Positions 29,001-42,395 of a DNA stretch of 64,000 nucleotides are shown here, piece after piece. The position numbers and the translations under genes were made by a program. The DNA comes from Petrosia ficiformis (Eukaryota > Porifera > Demospongiae > Haplosclerida > Petrosiidae). Each line of letters opens with the position of its first letter. Position 1 is the first letter of the stretch. The DNA is taken from assembly GCA_947044365.1 (NCBI GenBank), contig OX345637.1, positions 3,334,501 to 3,398,500 of the forward strand, in the 5' to 3' direction. Under the pieces are notes generated by a model. It ran no database searches and was not told the origin of the DNA. It saw only the letters and a program-made list of their open reading frames with translations.

Positions 29001-31519
29001 TGTCTCTACTGTCACAGTAGTTTCAACAGTCACCGCTGTCTCAGCTATCACAGTAGTCATTGCTGTCACAGTAGTCTTTACTGTCACAATAGTCTCCACT
29101 GTCACAGTAGTTTCCACTCTCACAATAATCTATACTGTAACAATTGTCTCTAAGGTCACAAATGTCTCCACTGTCAGAGTATTCTCAGTAGTCACTATCA
29201 TCACAATAGTCTATACTGTCACAATAGTCTCTAATATCACAGTGGTTACTGCTGTCACAGTAGTCTCTATAGTCACAATAGTCTATACTCTCACAATTGT
29301 CTCTACAGTCACGATTGTCTCTACTGTCACAATAGTCTCTACGATCACAATAGTCTCCACTGTCAAAATAATCTCTACTGTCACAATAGTCTCTACTGCC
29401 ACATTGGTAACTGCTGTCACAGAAGTATATATTGCCACAGTAGTCTGTACTGTCACAGTAGTCTCTACATTAGAGTAGTCTCTACAGTCGCAGTAGTCTC
29501 AATTGTCACAGTAGTCTCTACTGTCACAGTGGTAACTGCTCTCACAGTAGTCTCTATAGTCACAATAGTCTCTACTTTCACAATAGACTCTACTGTGAGA
29601 GTAGAGACTACAGTTACAGTAGAGACTGCTTTAACAGTAGAGAATACTGTGACAGTAGAGACTACTGCGATAGCAGATACTGCGGTGACAGTTGAAACTA
29701 ATGCGACATAGAGACTGTTGTCACAGTAGAGACTATTGTGAGTATAGAGGCTACTGTGACAGTAGAGAATACTGTGACAGCAGTTACCATTCTAACAGTA
29801 GAGACTTTTGTGACTGTAGAGACTATTGTGACATTGGAGAATATTGTGACAGTAGAGACAATTGTGACAGTATAGACTATTGTGAAAGTGGAGACATTGT
29901 CACAGTAGAGACTATTGTGACGATAAAGACTATATTGACAGTACAGATTATCGGCACTTGTTACAGTACAGACTACTGTGAGAATGGAGACTACTGTGAC
30001 AATAGACTCTAGTGTGACAGTAGGGAATACTGTGACAGTAGAGACTACTGCGATAGCAGATACTGCAGTGACAGTTGAAACTAATGAGACAATGGAGACT
30101 ATTGTGACAGTAGACACTATAGTGACATCAGTTACCACCGAGACATTAGGGCTACTGCGACAGCAGAGACTGCAGTGACAGTAGAGGATATTGTGATTAT
30201 AAAGCCTACTGTAACAGAAGTTACCACTCGGACCGTAGAGACTATTGTGACAGTAGATTTTATTGTGAAAGTGGAGAATATTGTGACAGTAGAGAATATT
30301 GTGATTCTAGAGACTACTGTGACAGTAGAGAATACTGTGACAGTAGAGACAATTGTGAGTGTAGACACCATTGTGACTATAGAGACTACTGAAAGAGCAG
30401 AGACAATTGTGACTGTAGAGACAATTGTGACAGTATAGACTATTTTGACAGCGGAGACTATTGTGACAGTAGAGACAATTGTGACAATAGAGACTCTTGT
30501 GACAGCAGTTACCACTGTGACAGCAGATACAATTGTGACAGTATAGACAATTGTGACTATAGAGACTACTCTGAGAGCAGTTACCACTGTGACAGTAGAT
30601 ACAATTGTGACAGTATAGACAATTGTGACAGCAGAGACTATTGTTACAGTAGAGACTATTTTCACTGTAGAGACTATTATGGCCGTAGAGACAATTGTGA
30701 CTATAGAGACTATTGTGACAGTACAGACTACAGGCACTTGTCACAGTAGAGACTACTGTGAGAGTAGAGATTACTATGACAATAGACTCTACTGTGACCG
30801 AAGAGAATATTGTGACAGTAGAGACTACTGCGAGAGCAGTTACCACCTTGACGTTGAGGACCACCGTGACATTAGTGAGTACTGCGACATCAGAGACTGC
30901 AGTGACAGTAGAGACTATGGTGACTATAGAGACTATTGTGACAGTAGAGAATATAGTCTCTTGTGACATTTGAGACTACTGTGACATTAGAGACCACTGC
31001 GACAGCAAATACCACCCTGACATTAGAGACTACGTCAAAATTGTTTCTACTGTCACAATTGTCTCCACTGTCGCAGTAGTTTCAACTGTCACTGCTGTCT
31101 CTGCTATCACAGTAGTCTTTACTGTCACAGTATGCTCTACAGTCAGAGTAGTCACTATAATCACAATAGTCTCGAATGTCACAATAGTCTCTACTGTCAC
31201 AGTGGTAACTGCTGTCACAGTAGTCTCTATAGCCACATAGTCTCTACTGTCACAATAGTCTCCACTGTCAAAATAGTCTATTCTGTCACAATTCCTTCTA
31301 CACACAGCAATGTCTACTGTCCCAGTTGAGTCTATTGTCACAGTTATCTCTACTCTCACAGTAGTCTCTACTGTCACAAGTGCCTTTAGTCTGTGAAGTC
31401 ACATTAGTTTCAACTCTCACAATTGTCTTTAATGTCACAGCAGTTTCTATAGTCAAAATAGTCTCTACTGACACAATTGTATCTACTGACACAATTGTAT
31501 CTACTGTCACAATTGTATC

Positions 31520-32001
31520 TACTGTCACAATTGTCTCTACTGTCACAATAATCTCCACTCTCACAATAGTCTCTACTGTCACAATAGTCTTTATTATCAC
31601 AGTAGTTTCTGTAGTCAAATGAGTCTCTACTGTCACAATTGTATCTACTGTCACATTAGTCTCTACTGTCACAGCAGAGTCTATTTTCACAGTAGTCTCT
31701 ACTCTCACTGTAGTCTCTAGTGTCACAAGAGCCTATAGTCTCTACTGTCAAAATAGTCTCTAAAGTCACAATTGTTTTTACTGTCACAGTAGTTTCTATA
31801 GTCACAATAGTCTCTACTGTCACAATAGTCTTTATTATCACAGTAGATTCTGTAGTCAAATGAGTCTCTACTGTCACAATTGTATCTACTGTCACATTAG
31901 TCTCTACTGTCACAGCAGAGTCTATCGTCACAGTAGTCTCTACTCTCACTGTAGTCTCTAGTGTCACAAGAGCCTATAGTCTCTACTGTCAAAATAGTCT
32001 C
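31520..32001 (+). repeat. Local 241-bp direct repeat within the 18-bp array
   Basis: Two successive segments share TCTTTATTATCACAGTAG (31588 and 31829), then TGTAGTCAAATGAGTCTCTA and a tract ending GTGTCACAAGAGCCTATAG. The offset is 241 bp, one base more than a multiple of 6, so the copies sit in a different register relative to the 18-bp period. Confidence 0.75.
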
Positions 32002-33030
32002 TAATGTCACAATTGTCTTTACTGTCACAGTAGTTTCTATAGTCACAATAGTCTCTACAGTCACAATAGTCTCTAATGTCACCATTGTCTTTACTGTCAC
32101 AGTAGTTTCTATAGTCACAATTGTCTCTACTGTCACAATTGTCTCTACTGTCTCAATAGTCTCTATTGTCACAGCGGTAACTGCTGTCACAGTAGTCTCT
32201 ATAGTTATTCTCTACTGTCACAATAGACTCTACTGTGACAGTAGAGACTACAGTGACAGTAGACACTAATTTGACAGTAGAGAATACTGTGACAGTAGAG
32301 ACTACTGCGATAGCAGATACTGCTGTGACAGTTGAAACTAATGCGACAATAGAGACTGTTCTGACAGTAGAGACTATTGCGATTATAGAGACTACTGTGA
32401 GAGTTGAGAATACTGTGAAAGCAGTTACCATTCTGACAGTAGAGACTATAGTGACTGTAGAGACTATTGTGACAGTGGAGACTATTTTGACGGTAGAGGA
32501 AATTGTGACTGTAAAGACAATTGTGAGAGTAAAGCCTATTTTGACTATAGAGACTGCTGCGACAGCAGAGACTGCCATGACGTTTGAAACTACTGTGACA
32601 GTTAGAGACTATCGTGACAGTAGACTACTGACAGTAGAGACTATAGTGACAGTAGAGACTATTGTGATTATAGAGACTACTGTGACAGCAGTTACCACTC
32701 TGACTGTAGAGACTATTGTGACTGTAGAGAGTATTGTGAAAGTGGAGACTATTGTGACAGTAGAGACTATTGTTATTATAGAAACTACTGTGACAGTAGA
32801 AAATACTGTGACAGTAGAGAAAATGGTACCAGTAGAGACGATTGTGACTATAGAGACTACTGTGACAGCAGTTACAACTGTGACAGTAGACACAATTTTG
32901 ACAGTAGAGACAATTGTGACAGTAGAGACTATTGTTACTGTAGAGATTATTGTGACTGTGGAGACTATTGTGACAGTAGAGCCTATTGTGACTATAGAGA
33001 CTATTGTGACAGTACAGACTATAGGCACTT

Positions 33031-33908
33031 GTGACAGCAGAGACTAACGTAAGAGTAGAGACTACTGTGACAATAGACTCTACTGTTACAGTAGAGTCTA
33101 CTGTGACAGTTGAGACAATTGTGAGAGTATAGACTATTTTGACGGTGGAGACTATTGGGACTATAGAGACTACTGCGACGGCAGTAACCACTCTGACAGT
33201 AGAGACTATTGTGACAGTTGAGACTATTGTGATTATAGTGACTATTGTGACAGTAGAGAATACTGTGACAGTGGAGACTATTGTGACGGAAGAGACTATT
33301 TTTACTATAGAGATTACTGTGATTGTAGAGAAAACTGTGACAGTGGAGACAATTGTGACAGTAGAGACTATTGTTACTGTAGAGATTATTGTGACTGTGG
33401 AGACTATTGTGACAGTAGAGCCTATTGTGACTATAGAGACTATTGTGACAGTACAGACTATAGGCACTTGTGACAGCAGAGACTAACGTTAGAGTAGAGA
33501 CTACTGTGACAATAGACTCTACTGTTACAGTAGAGTCTACTGTGACAGTTGAGACAATTGTGAGAGTATAGACTATTTTGATGGTGGAGACAATTGGGAC
33601 TATAGAGACTACTGCAACAGCAGTTACCACTCTGACAGTAGAGACTATTGTGACAGTTGAGACTATTGTGATTATAGTGACTATTGTGACAGTAGAGAAT
33701 ACTGTGACAGTGGAGACTATTTTGACGGAAGAGACTATTTTTAATATAGAGATTACTGTGATTGTAGAGAATACTGTGACAGTAGAGACAATGGTGACAG
33801 TAGAGACATTTGTGACAGTACAGAGTATTGTGACTATAGATACTACTGAGACAGTAAAGACAATTGTGACAGTAGAGACAATTGTGACAGTATAGACTAT
33901 TTTGACAG
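33031..33908 (+). repeat. Local 439-bp direct repeat within the 18-bp array
   Basis: GTGACAGCAGAGACTAACGT begins at about 33031 and again at about 33470, and the following sequence matches closely until about 33810. The flag AGTACAGACTATAGGCACTT precedes both (33011 and 33450) and also marks a further related segment at 34195. Similar flags with small changes occur near 27280, 37690 and 39510. Confidence 0.8.
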
Positions 33909-35874
33909 TGGAGACTATTGTGACAGTAGAGACTATTGTGACAATACAAACTACTGTGACAACAGTTACAACTGTGACAGTAGTGACTATTGTGACAGTA
34001 GAGACTATTGTGACAGTAGAGACTATTGGGACAGTAGATACTATGTTGACAGTGTGGACTATTGTGACAGTAGAGACGATTGTGACTATAGAGTCTACTG
34101 TGAGAGCAGTTACTACTGTGACAGTAGACACAATTTTGACAGTAGAGACAATTGTGACAGTAGAGACTATTGTGACTATAGAGACAATTGTGACAGTACA
34201 GACTATAGGCACTTGTGACAGTGGACACTAGCGTTAGAGTAGAGACTACTGTGACAATAGACTCTACTGTTACAGTAGAGACTACTTTGACCATAGAGAC
34301 AATTTTGAGAGTGTAGACTATTTTGACAGTGGAGACTATTGGAACTATAGAGACTACTACGACAGCAGTTACAACTGTCACAGTAGAGACTATTGTGACA
34401 GTAGAGATTATTTTGAATATAGTGACTACTGTAACATTAGAGAATACTGTGACAGTCGAGACAATTGTGATATTAGAGACAATATTGACATTAGAGACTA
34501 TTGTGACAGAAGAGACTATTTTGTCATTGGAGACTATTGTGACAGTAGAGACTTTTGTGACAGCAGAGACTATTTTGACCGTGGAAACTTTTGTGACAGG
34601 AGAGACTATTGTGACAGTAAAGACTATAATGAATTGTGACAGTAGAAACTATTATGACAGTAGAGACTACTGTGATTATAGTGACTACTGTGAGAGTAGA
34701 GACTATTGTGACAGTAGAGACTATTGTGAGATTGGAGACAGTTGTGACAGTAGAGACTTCTGTGACAGTAAAGACTACTGTGATAACAGAGACAGCGGTG
34801 ACAGTTTAAACAACTGTGACAGTAGAGTCTATTGTGACAGTAGAGACTAACTATTATGACTATAAAGACTACTGTGACAATAGAGACTATTGTGACAGGA
34901 GAGACTATTGTGAATATATAGACTACTGTGACAGTAGAGACCTTAGTCACTTGTGACAGTAGAAACTACTGTGAGAGTAGAGACCACTGCAACAGCAGAG
35001 ACTGCGGTGACAGTTGAAACTACTGATATTAGAGACTACTGTTACAGTAGAGACTACTGCGACACCAAATACCACCCTGACATTAGAGACTACGTCACAA
35101 TTGTCTATACTGTCACAGTAGTCTTTATAGTAACAATAGTCTCTACTGTCAAAATTATCTCTACTGTCACAGATGTTTCAACTGTCACCGCTGTCTCGGC
35201 TATCACAGTAGTCTTTATTGTCATAGTAAGCTCTACAGTCACAATAGTTTCCACTGTCACAATAGTCTCTACTGTCACAATAGTCTCTACTGTCTCAATT
35301 GTCTCTACTGACAAAATTGTCTCCACTGTCACCGTATTCTCTACTGTCACAGTAGTCACCATAATCACAATAGTCTCTACTGTCACAATAGTCTCTACTG
35401 TCACAGTGGTAACTGCTGTCACAGTAGTCTCTATAATCACAATAGTCTCTGCTGTCAAAATACTCTCCACTGTCACGATAGTCTCTAATGTCACAATAGT
35501 CTCTACTGTCACAATTTTATCTACTGTAACCATTGTCTCTAATGTCACAATTGTCTTTACTGTCACGGTAGTTTCTATAGTCACAATAGTCTCTACTGTT
35601 CTCTACTGTCAAAATAGTCTCTAATGTCACAATTGTCTTTACTGTCACAGTCGTTTCTATATTCACAATAGTCTCTAATGTCAAAATTGTATCTACTGTA
35701 AAAATTGTCTCTACTGTCACAGCAGTCTCTACTATCAGAGTAGAGTCTATTGTCACAGTAGTCTCTACTCTCACTGTAGTCTCTACTGTCAAAAGTGCCT
35801 ATAGTCTCTACTGTCACAATAGTCTCTTTAGGCACAACAGTCTCCACTCTCACAATAATCTCTACTGTCACAAT

Positions 35875-36490
35875 AGTCTCTATGGTCAAAGTGGTAATTG
35901 CTGTCACAGTAGTCTCTACTATCACAAATGTCTCTACTGTCACAATAGTCTCTACTGTCACAATAGTCTCTACTGTCCGAGAAGTCTCTACCTTCGCAGT
36001 AGTCTCAACAGTCACAATAGTCTCTAATGTCACAGTGGTAACTGCTCTCACAGTAGTCTCTATAGTCACAATAGTCTCTATATTCATAATAGTCTCTCCT
36101 GTCACAATAATCTCTACTGTCACATTGGTAACAACTGTCCCAGTAATCTCTATAGACACAATAATTTCTAATGTCACAATAGTCTCTATGGTCAGAGTGG
36201 TAATTGCTGTCACAGTAGTCTCTACTATCACAAATGTCTCTACTGTCACAATAGTCTCTACTGTCACAATAGACTCTACTGTCAAACTTGCCTCTACTGT
36301 CATAATAGTCTCTACTGTCACAATAGTCTCTACTGTCAAAATTGTCTCAATTGTCTCTAGTGTCAAAATTGTCTCCACTGTAATATTATCTCTACTGTCA
36401 CAGTAGTCACTATAATCACAATAGTCTCTACTGTCACAATAGTCTCTATTGTCACAGTGATAAATGCTGTCACAGTAATCTCTCTAGTCA
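35875..36490 (+). repeat. Local 306-bp (17 x 18) direct repeat
   Basis: TATGGTCAAAGTGGTAATTG at 35881 and TATGGTCAGAGTGGTAATTG at 36187 start matching segments 306 bp apart. They continue with GCTGTCACAGTAGTCTCTAC and a unit with TATCACAAATG. This is a small segmental duplication inside the CT-form block 35095-37145. Confidence 0.7.
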
Positions 36491-39400
36491 CAATTGTCTC
36501 TAGTGTCAAAATTGTCTCCACTGTCATAGTATCTCTACTGTCACAGTAGTCACTATAATCACAATAGTCTCTACTGTCACAATTGTCTCTACTGTCACAG
36601 TAGACTCCACTGTCACAGTAGTCTCTACTGTCACAGTAGAGTACAGTAGTCTCTACTCTCACTGTAGTCTCTCCTGTCACAAGTGCCTATAGTCTCTAAT
36701 GTCACAATAGTCTCTTTAGTCACAACAGTCTCCACTGTCACAATAGTCTCTACTGTCAGAGAAGTCTCTACCGTCGCAGTAGTCTCAACTGTCACAATAG
36801 TCTCTAATGTCACAGTGGTAACTGCTCTCACAGTAGTCTCTATAGTCATAATAATCTCTATATTCATAATAGTCACTCTTGTCACAATAGTCACATTGGT
36901 AACAGCTGTCACAGTAGTCTCTATAGACACAATAATTTCTACTGTCACAATAGCCACTAGTGTATCTATTGTCACAGTAGTCTCTACTGTCACAAGTGAC
37001 TGTAGTCTCTACTGTCACAGTCTCTATAGTCAAAACAGTCTATCCTATCCTAATAGCTTCCACTGTCACATTAGTCTTTATATTCACAATTTTCTCTACT
37101 GTCACAATTTTTTCTACGGTCACAGTAGTTTCAACGGTCACGCTTGCAGTGACTGTTGAAACTACTGTGACAGTTAGAGACTATCGTGACAGTAGACTAC
37201 TGACAGTAGAGACTACTGTGACAATAGACTCTACTGTTACAGTAGAGACTACAATGACAGTAGAAACTACTTTGACAGTAGAGAATACTGTGACAGTAGA
37301 GACTACTGCGATAGCAGATACTGAATTGACAGTTGAAACTAATGTGACAATAGAGACTGTTGTGACAGTAGACACTATCGTGACAGCAGTTACCACCGAG
37401 ACATAAGAGTCTACTGCGACAGCAGAGACTGCAGTGACAGTAGAGACTATTGTGATTATAGAGACTACTGTGACAGCAGTTACCGCTCTGATCTTAGAGA
37501 CTATTGTGACAGTAGAGACTATTTTTAGTATAGAGACTACTGTGACAGTAGAGAATACTGTTACAATAGAGACAATAGTGACAGTAGAGACAATTGTGAC
37601 AGTAGAGACAATTGTGACAATGTAGACTATTTTGACAGTGGAGACTACTGTGAGAGTAGAGACTATTGTGACAGTGGAGACTATTGGGACAGTACAGACT
37701 ATAGGCACTTGTGACAGAAGAGACTAACTTTAGAATAGAGACTACTGTGACAATAGACTCTACTGTTACAGTAGAGATTACTGTGTCAGTAGAGAAAATT
37801 TTGAGAGTATAGACTATTTTGACATTGGAGACTATTGGGACTATAGAGACTACTGCGACAGCAGTTATCACTTTCACAGTAGAGACTATTGTGACAGTAG
37901 AGACTATTGTGATTATAGTGACTATTGTGACAGTAGAGAATACTGTGACAGTGGAGACAATTGTGACAGTAGTGACAATATTGACAGCAGAGTCTATTGT
38001 GACAGTGGAAACTATTGTGACAGGAGAGACTATTGTGACTATAGAAACTACCGTGAGAGTAGAGACTATAATCACTTGTGATAGTAGAGACTAATGTGAC
38101 AGTAGAGACTATTGTGACGGTGGAGACTGTTGTGACATTAGAGACTACTGTGACAGTAAAGACTACTCTGATAGCAGAGACAGCGGTGACAGTTGAAACT
38201 ACTGTGACAGTAAAGACTATTGCGACAGAAGAGACTAACAATTATGACTATAAAGACTACTGTGACAGTAGAGACTATTGTGAGAGGAGAGTCTATTGTG
38301 ATTATAGAGACTACTGTGACAGTAGAGACTATTGTCACTTGTGACAGTAGAGACTACTGTGACAGTAGAGACTACTGTGACAGTTGAGACTACTGTGACA
38401 ATAGACTAGTTTGTCTCTAGAGGCTATTGTTACAGTAGAGTCTACTGCGACAGCAGTTACCACCGTGACATTGAGGACCACCGTGACATTAGAGAGTACT
38501 GCGACATCAGAAATTGCAGTGACAGTAGAGACTACGGTGACTATAGAGACAATTGTGACAGTAGAGACTATACTCACTTGTGACAGTAGAGACTACTGTG
38601 ACATAAGACACCACTGCGACAGCAAAGACTGCGGTGACAGTTGAAACTACTGATATTAGAGTCTACTGTGATAGTAGAGACTACTGCGACAGCAATTACC
38701 ACCCTGACATTAGAGACTACGTCACAGTTGTCTCTACTGTCACAGTAGTCTTTATAGTCACAATAGTCTCTACTGTCACAATTGTCTCTACTGTCACAGT
38801 ATTTTCAACTGTCACTGCAGTCTCTGCTGTCGCAGTAGTCTCAATAGTCAAAATAGTCTTTACTGTCACAATTGTCTATAGTGTCACAATTATCTCTACT
38901 GTAACAATAGTCTCCACTGTCACCATAGTCTCTACTGTCTCAATAGTCTCTACTGTCAGAGTAGTAACTGCTGTCACATTTTTCTCTACTGTCACAGTAG
39001 TCTCTATAATCGCAATAGTCTCTACAGTCACAACAGTCTCTATTGTCGCATTAGTTTCAACTGTCACCGCAGTATCTGCTATCGCAGTAGTCTCTACTGT
39101 CACAGTATTCACTACTGTAGAAGTAGTCTCTACTGTCACTGTAGTCTCTACTGTCACAGTAGAGTCTATTGTGACAGTAGAGACTATTCTGCGTATAGAG
39201 ACTACTGTGACAGCAGTTACCACACTGACAGTAGAGACTACTGTGACAGTTGAGACTACTGCGACTGTAGAGACTACTCTGACTGTAGAAACTATTGGGA
39301 CAGTAGAGACAATTGTAACAGTATAGATTATTTTGACAGTGGAGAAATTGTGTTTGTATTGACTACTGTGACAGTAGAGAATACTGCGACAGCAGAGACA

Positions 39401-41636
39401 ATTGTGACCATAGAGACTATTGTGACTGTAGAGACTATTGTGGCAGTGGAGACTATTGTCACAGTAGAGACTATTGTGACTATAGAGACTATTGTGACAG
39501 TACAAATTATAGGCATTCGTGACAGTAGAGACTACCGTTAGAGTAGAGACTGCTGTGACAATAACTCTACTGTTACAGTAGAGACTACTGTGACAGTAGA
39601 GACAATTGTGAGAGTATAGACTATTTTGACAATGGAGACTATTGGGACTATAGAGACTACTGACACGGCAGTTACCACTGTCACAGTAGAGACTATTGTG
39701 ACAGTAGAGACTATTGTGAGTATAGTGACTATTGTGACAGTAGAGAATATTGTGAAAGTGGAGACAATTGTGACAGTAGAGACAATATTGACAGTAGAGA
39801 CTCTTGTGACAGTAGAGACTATTGTGTCAGTGGAGACTATTGGGACAGTAGAGACTTTTGTGACAGCGGAGACTATTGTGACTGTGGAAGCTATTGTGAC
39901 AGGACAGACTACTATGACTATTGAGACTCCTGTGACAGTAGAGACTTTAATCACTTGTGACAGTAGAGACTATTGTGACAGTAGAGACTACTGTGATTAT
40001 AGTGACTACTGTGACTGTAGAGACTATTTTGACAGTAGAGACTATTGTGACATTGTAGACTGTTGTGTCAGTAGAGACTACTGTGACAGTAAAGACTACT
40101 GTGATAGCAGAGACAGCGGTGACAGTTTAAACTACTGTGACAGTAGAGACTATTTTGACAGTAGAGACTAACTATTATGTCTATGAAGACTACTGTGACA
40201 GTAGAGACGATTGTGACAGGAGAGACTATTGTTAATATAGAGACTACTGTGACAGTAGAGACTATAATCACTCGTGACAGTAGACACTACTGTGAGAGTA
40301 GAGACTACTGTGACACTAGACTACTGTGACACTAGAGGCTATTGTTGCAGTAGAGACTACTGCGACAGCAGTTACCACCGTGACATTGAGGACCACCGTG
40401 ACATTAGAGAGTATTGCGACATCAGAGATTGCAGTGACAGTAGAGACTACGGTGACTATAGAGACTATTGTAACAGTAGAGACTATAGTCACTTATGACA
40501 TTTGAGACTACTGTGACAGTAGAGACCACTGCGACAGCAAATACCACCCTGACATTAGAGACTACGTCACAATTGTCTCTACTGTCACAATTGTCTCTAC
40601 TGTCACAGTAGTTTCAACTGTCACTGCTGTCTCTATCACAGTAGTCTTCACTGTCACAGTAGGCTCTACAGTCACAATTGTCTCTACTGTCACAATTGTC
40701 TCTACTGTCAAAATTGTCTCCACTGTCACAGTATTCTCTACTGTCACAGTAGTCACTATAATCACAATAGTCTCTACTGTCCCAATAGTCTCTACAGTTA
40801 CAGTGGTAACTGCTGTCACAGTAGTCTTTATAGTCACAATAGTCTCTACTGTCACAATAGTCTCCACTGTGAAAATAGTCTATCCTGTCACAATTGCCTC
40901 TACTCACAGTAGTCTCTACTGTCACAGTTGAGTCTATTGTCACAGTAGTCTCTACTCTCACAGTAGTCTCTACTCTCACAAGTGCCTATAGTCTGTGCGG
41001 TCACAATAGTCTCTACTCTCACAATTGTCTCTACTGTCACAATTGTGTCTACTGTCAGTGTAACTGCTGTCAGAGTAGTGTCTATAGTCTCAATAGTCTC
41101 TACTGTCACAATACTGTCTACTGTCACAATTGTCTCTACTGTCACAGTAATCTCTACTGTCAAAGTGTTCACTACAATCACAATTGTCCCTACAGTCACA
41201 ATAGTCTCTACTGTCACAGTGGTACCTGCTGTCACAGTAGTCTCTGTAGTCACAATAGTCTCTGTAGTCACAATAGTCTCTACTGTCACAATAGTCTCTA
41301 CTGTTACAGTAGTCTCTAATGTCACAATTGTCTTTACTGTCACAGTAGTTTCTATATTCACAATAGTCTCTACCGTCACAATTGTATCTACTGTCACAAT
41401 TGTCTCTACTGTCATAGTCTCTACTGTCACAGCAGAGTCTATTGTCACAGTAGTCTCTTCTCTCACTTTAGTCTCTACTGTCACAAGTGCCTATAGTCTC
41501 TACGGTCACAATAGTCTCTACTATCACAATAGTCTCGAATGTCACTATTGTCTTTACTGTCACGGTAGTTTCTATAGTCACAATAGTCTCTACTGTCACA
41601 ATCATATCCACTGTCACAATAGTCTCTACTGTCAGT

Positions 41637-42395
41637 GAAATGACTCAGGGTAACTTGTAGCATAGTCACCCACTACAATTATGTATCTTTTCCCTGAACG
41701 TCTCTTTGGTAAAGGCCGAACAATGTCCATTGCTATTCTCTCAAACGGCTCAGAAATTATTGGTAAGGATACATATGGTGCATGATGAACTATGTGATGC
41801 GCTGTCTTCTAGCAGGCTTCACATCATTGACAGAAATCTGCTACATCTTTGTAGATAGTTGGCCAATAAAACCTTTGGAGGATTCCACGGGCCGTCTTGT
41901 CCTCACCTAGATGACCTGAGAGTGGTATCGTGTGAGTTAGGTTTAGGACAGTTTTTCGACACTGAAGTGGGAGTATCAGTTGTTCCACTGTTGATTCCCC
42001 ATTCTGTTTTAACGGTGTCCATTGTGTATACATCAACCCATCTCTCATCTTCTCTTCATCTGCTTTGCTGGAAGAGTGATGAATAGCTCGTCTAATGGCA
42101 TCCAGAGTGCTGTCGGTTTCTTGTAGAGTCTTCAATTCCTCCAGGTTGATGTGTACCGCATGGCGATTAACTCTGGTGTCTTCGCTGTCCTTTTCTTCTT
42201 CCAGACCCTATTCCTGCGTGTACTCTTGTTTAATTGCTTGTTTCTCACTCCTCATCATCCTAGGCTTCTGGCGTCCCGTCCCAAACAGTTCATCATCGAA
42301 TTTAAACATACAGCTCTCCTTGTCTTGAGTGCCTTCCTCTGTACATTTGTTTTCCTTCATCTTCTCTATCGCATTTGCTTAACTCCAGAGTGTAC
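41637..42395 (-). pseudogene. Integrase remnant: H2C2 zinc domain and start of the catalytic core
   Basis: On the minus strand an acidic/basic linker (FKFDDELFG..., with an in-frame TAG near 42213) leads to EELKTLQETD and then the integrase zinc-binding domain at about 41824-41990: HTIPLSGHLG, GILQRFYWPT and DVADFC. The two-cysteine part is interrupted by TGA and TAG codons near 41815-41825. The catalytic core begins with FERIAMDIV, whose aspartate is the expected first catalytic residue, and continues to DYATSYPE. There it stops at about 41637, where 18-bp satellite begins. The remaining catalytic residues are absent. No reverse transcriptase lies between protease and integrase. Confidence 0.8.

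Larger units (their letters stand above)
1..41637. repeat. 18-bp satellite array with alternating orientation
   Basis: The whole stretch is built from a diverged 18-bp unit, AGTCTCTACTGTCACAAT (CT form) or its reverse complement ATTGTGACAGTAGAGACT (GA form). The part TACTGT-S-ACAGTA of the unit is a near-perfect palindrome, so the two forms differ mainly in GTCTC versus GAGAC. Read by eye, orientation switches at about 1565, 2300, 2685, 3183, 3645, 4443, 5000, 6162, 7068, 7895, 8757, 10025, 10435, 10920, 11573, 12087, 12400, 13160, 13838, 14427, 16757, 16826, 17688, 18955, 19363, 19848, 20500, 20993, 21308, 22067, 23105, 23697, 26457, 28205, 29592, 31037, 32235, 35095, 37147, 38722, 39165 and 40567; the array begins and ends in CT form. 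A variant unit containing GGTAACTGCTGTC (or GACAGCAGTTACC) recurs throughout. Because 18 is a multiple of 3, two frames per strand stay open and give six-residue peptides (TVTIVS, SLYCHN, TVETIV, DSRDYC). These are a by-product of the period. No gene, RNA or non-satellite insertion is visible inside. Confidence 0.95.

Noticed and set aside
1..41637. CRISPR-like array
   Set aside because: There are no unique spacers between conserved repeats: units are contiguous, diverged and switch strand. Nearby genes are eukaryotic transposon genes and no cas gene is present.
1..41637. Resemblance of TACTGT-S-ACAGTA to a bacterial LexA box
   Set aside because: The LexA box needs CTGT and ACAG about eight bases apart; here one base separates them. 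The context is a eukaryotic satellite.
36..41669. Some 150 long open reading frames on both strands in the 18-bp array (up to 425 residues)
   Set aside because: They are six-residue repeats produced by an 18-bp period that is a multiple of three. They overlap each other on both strands and have no non-repetitive domain.
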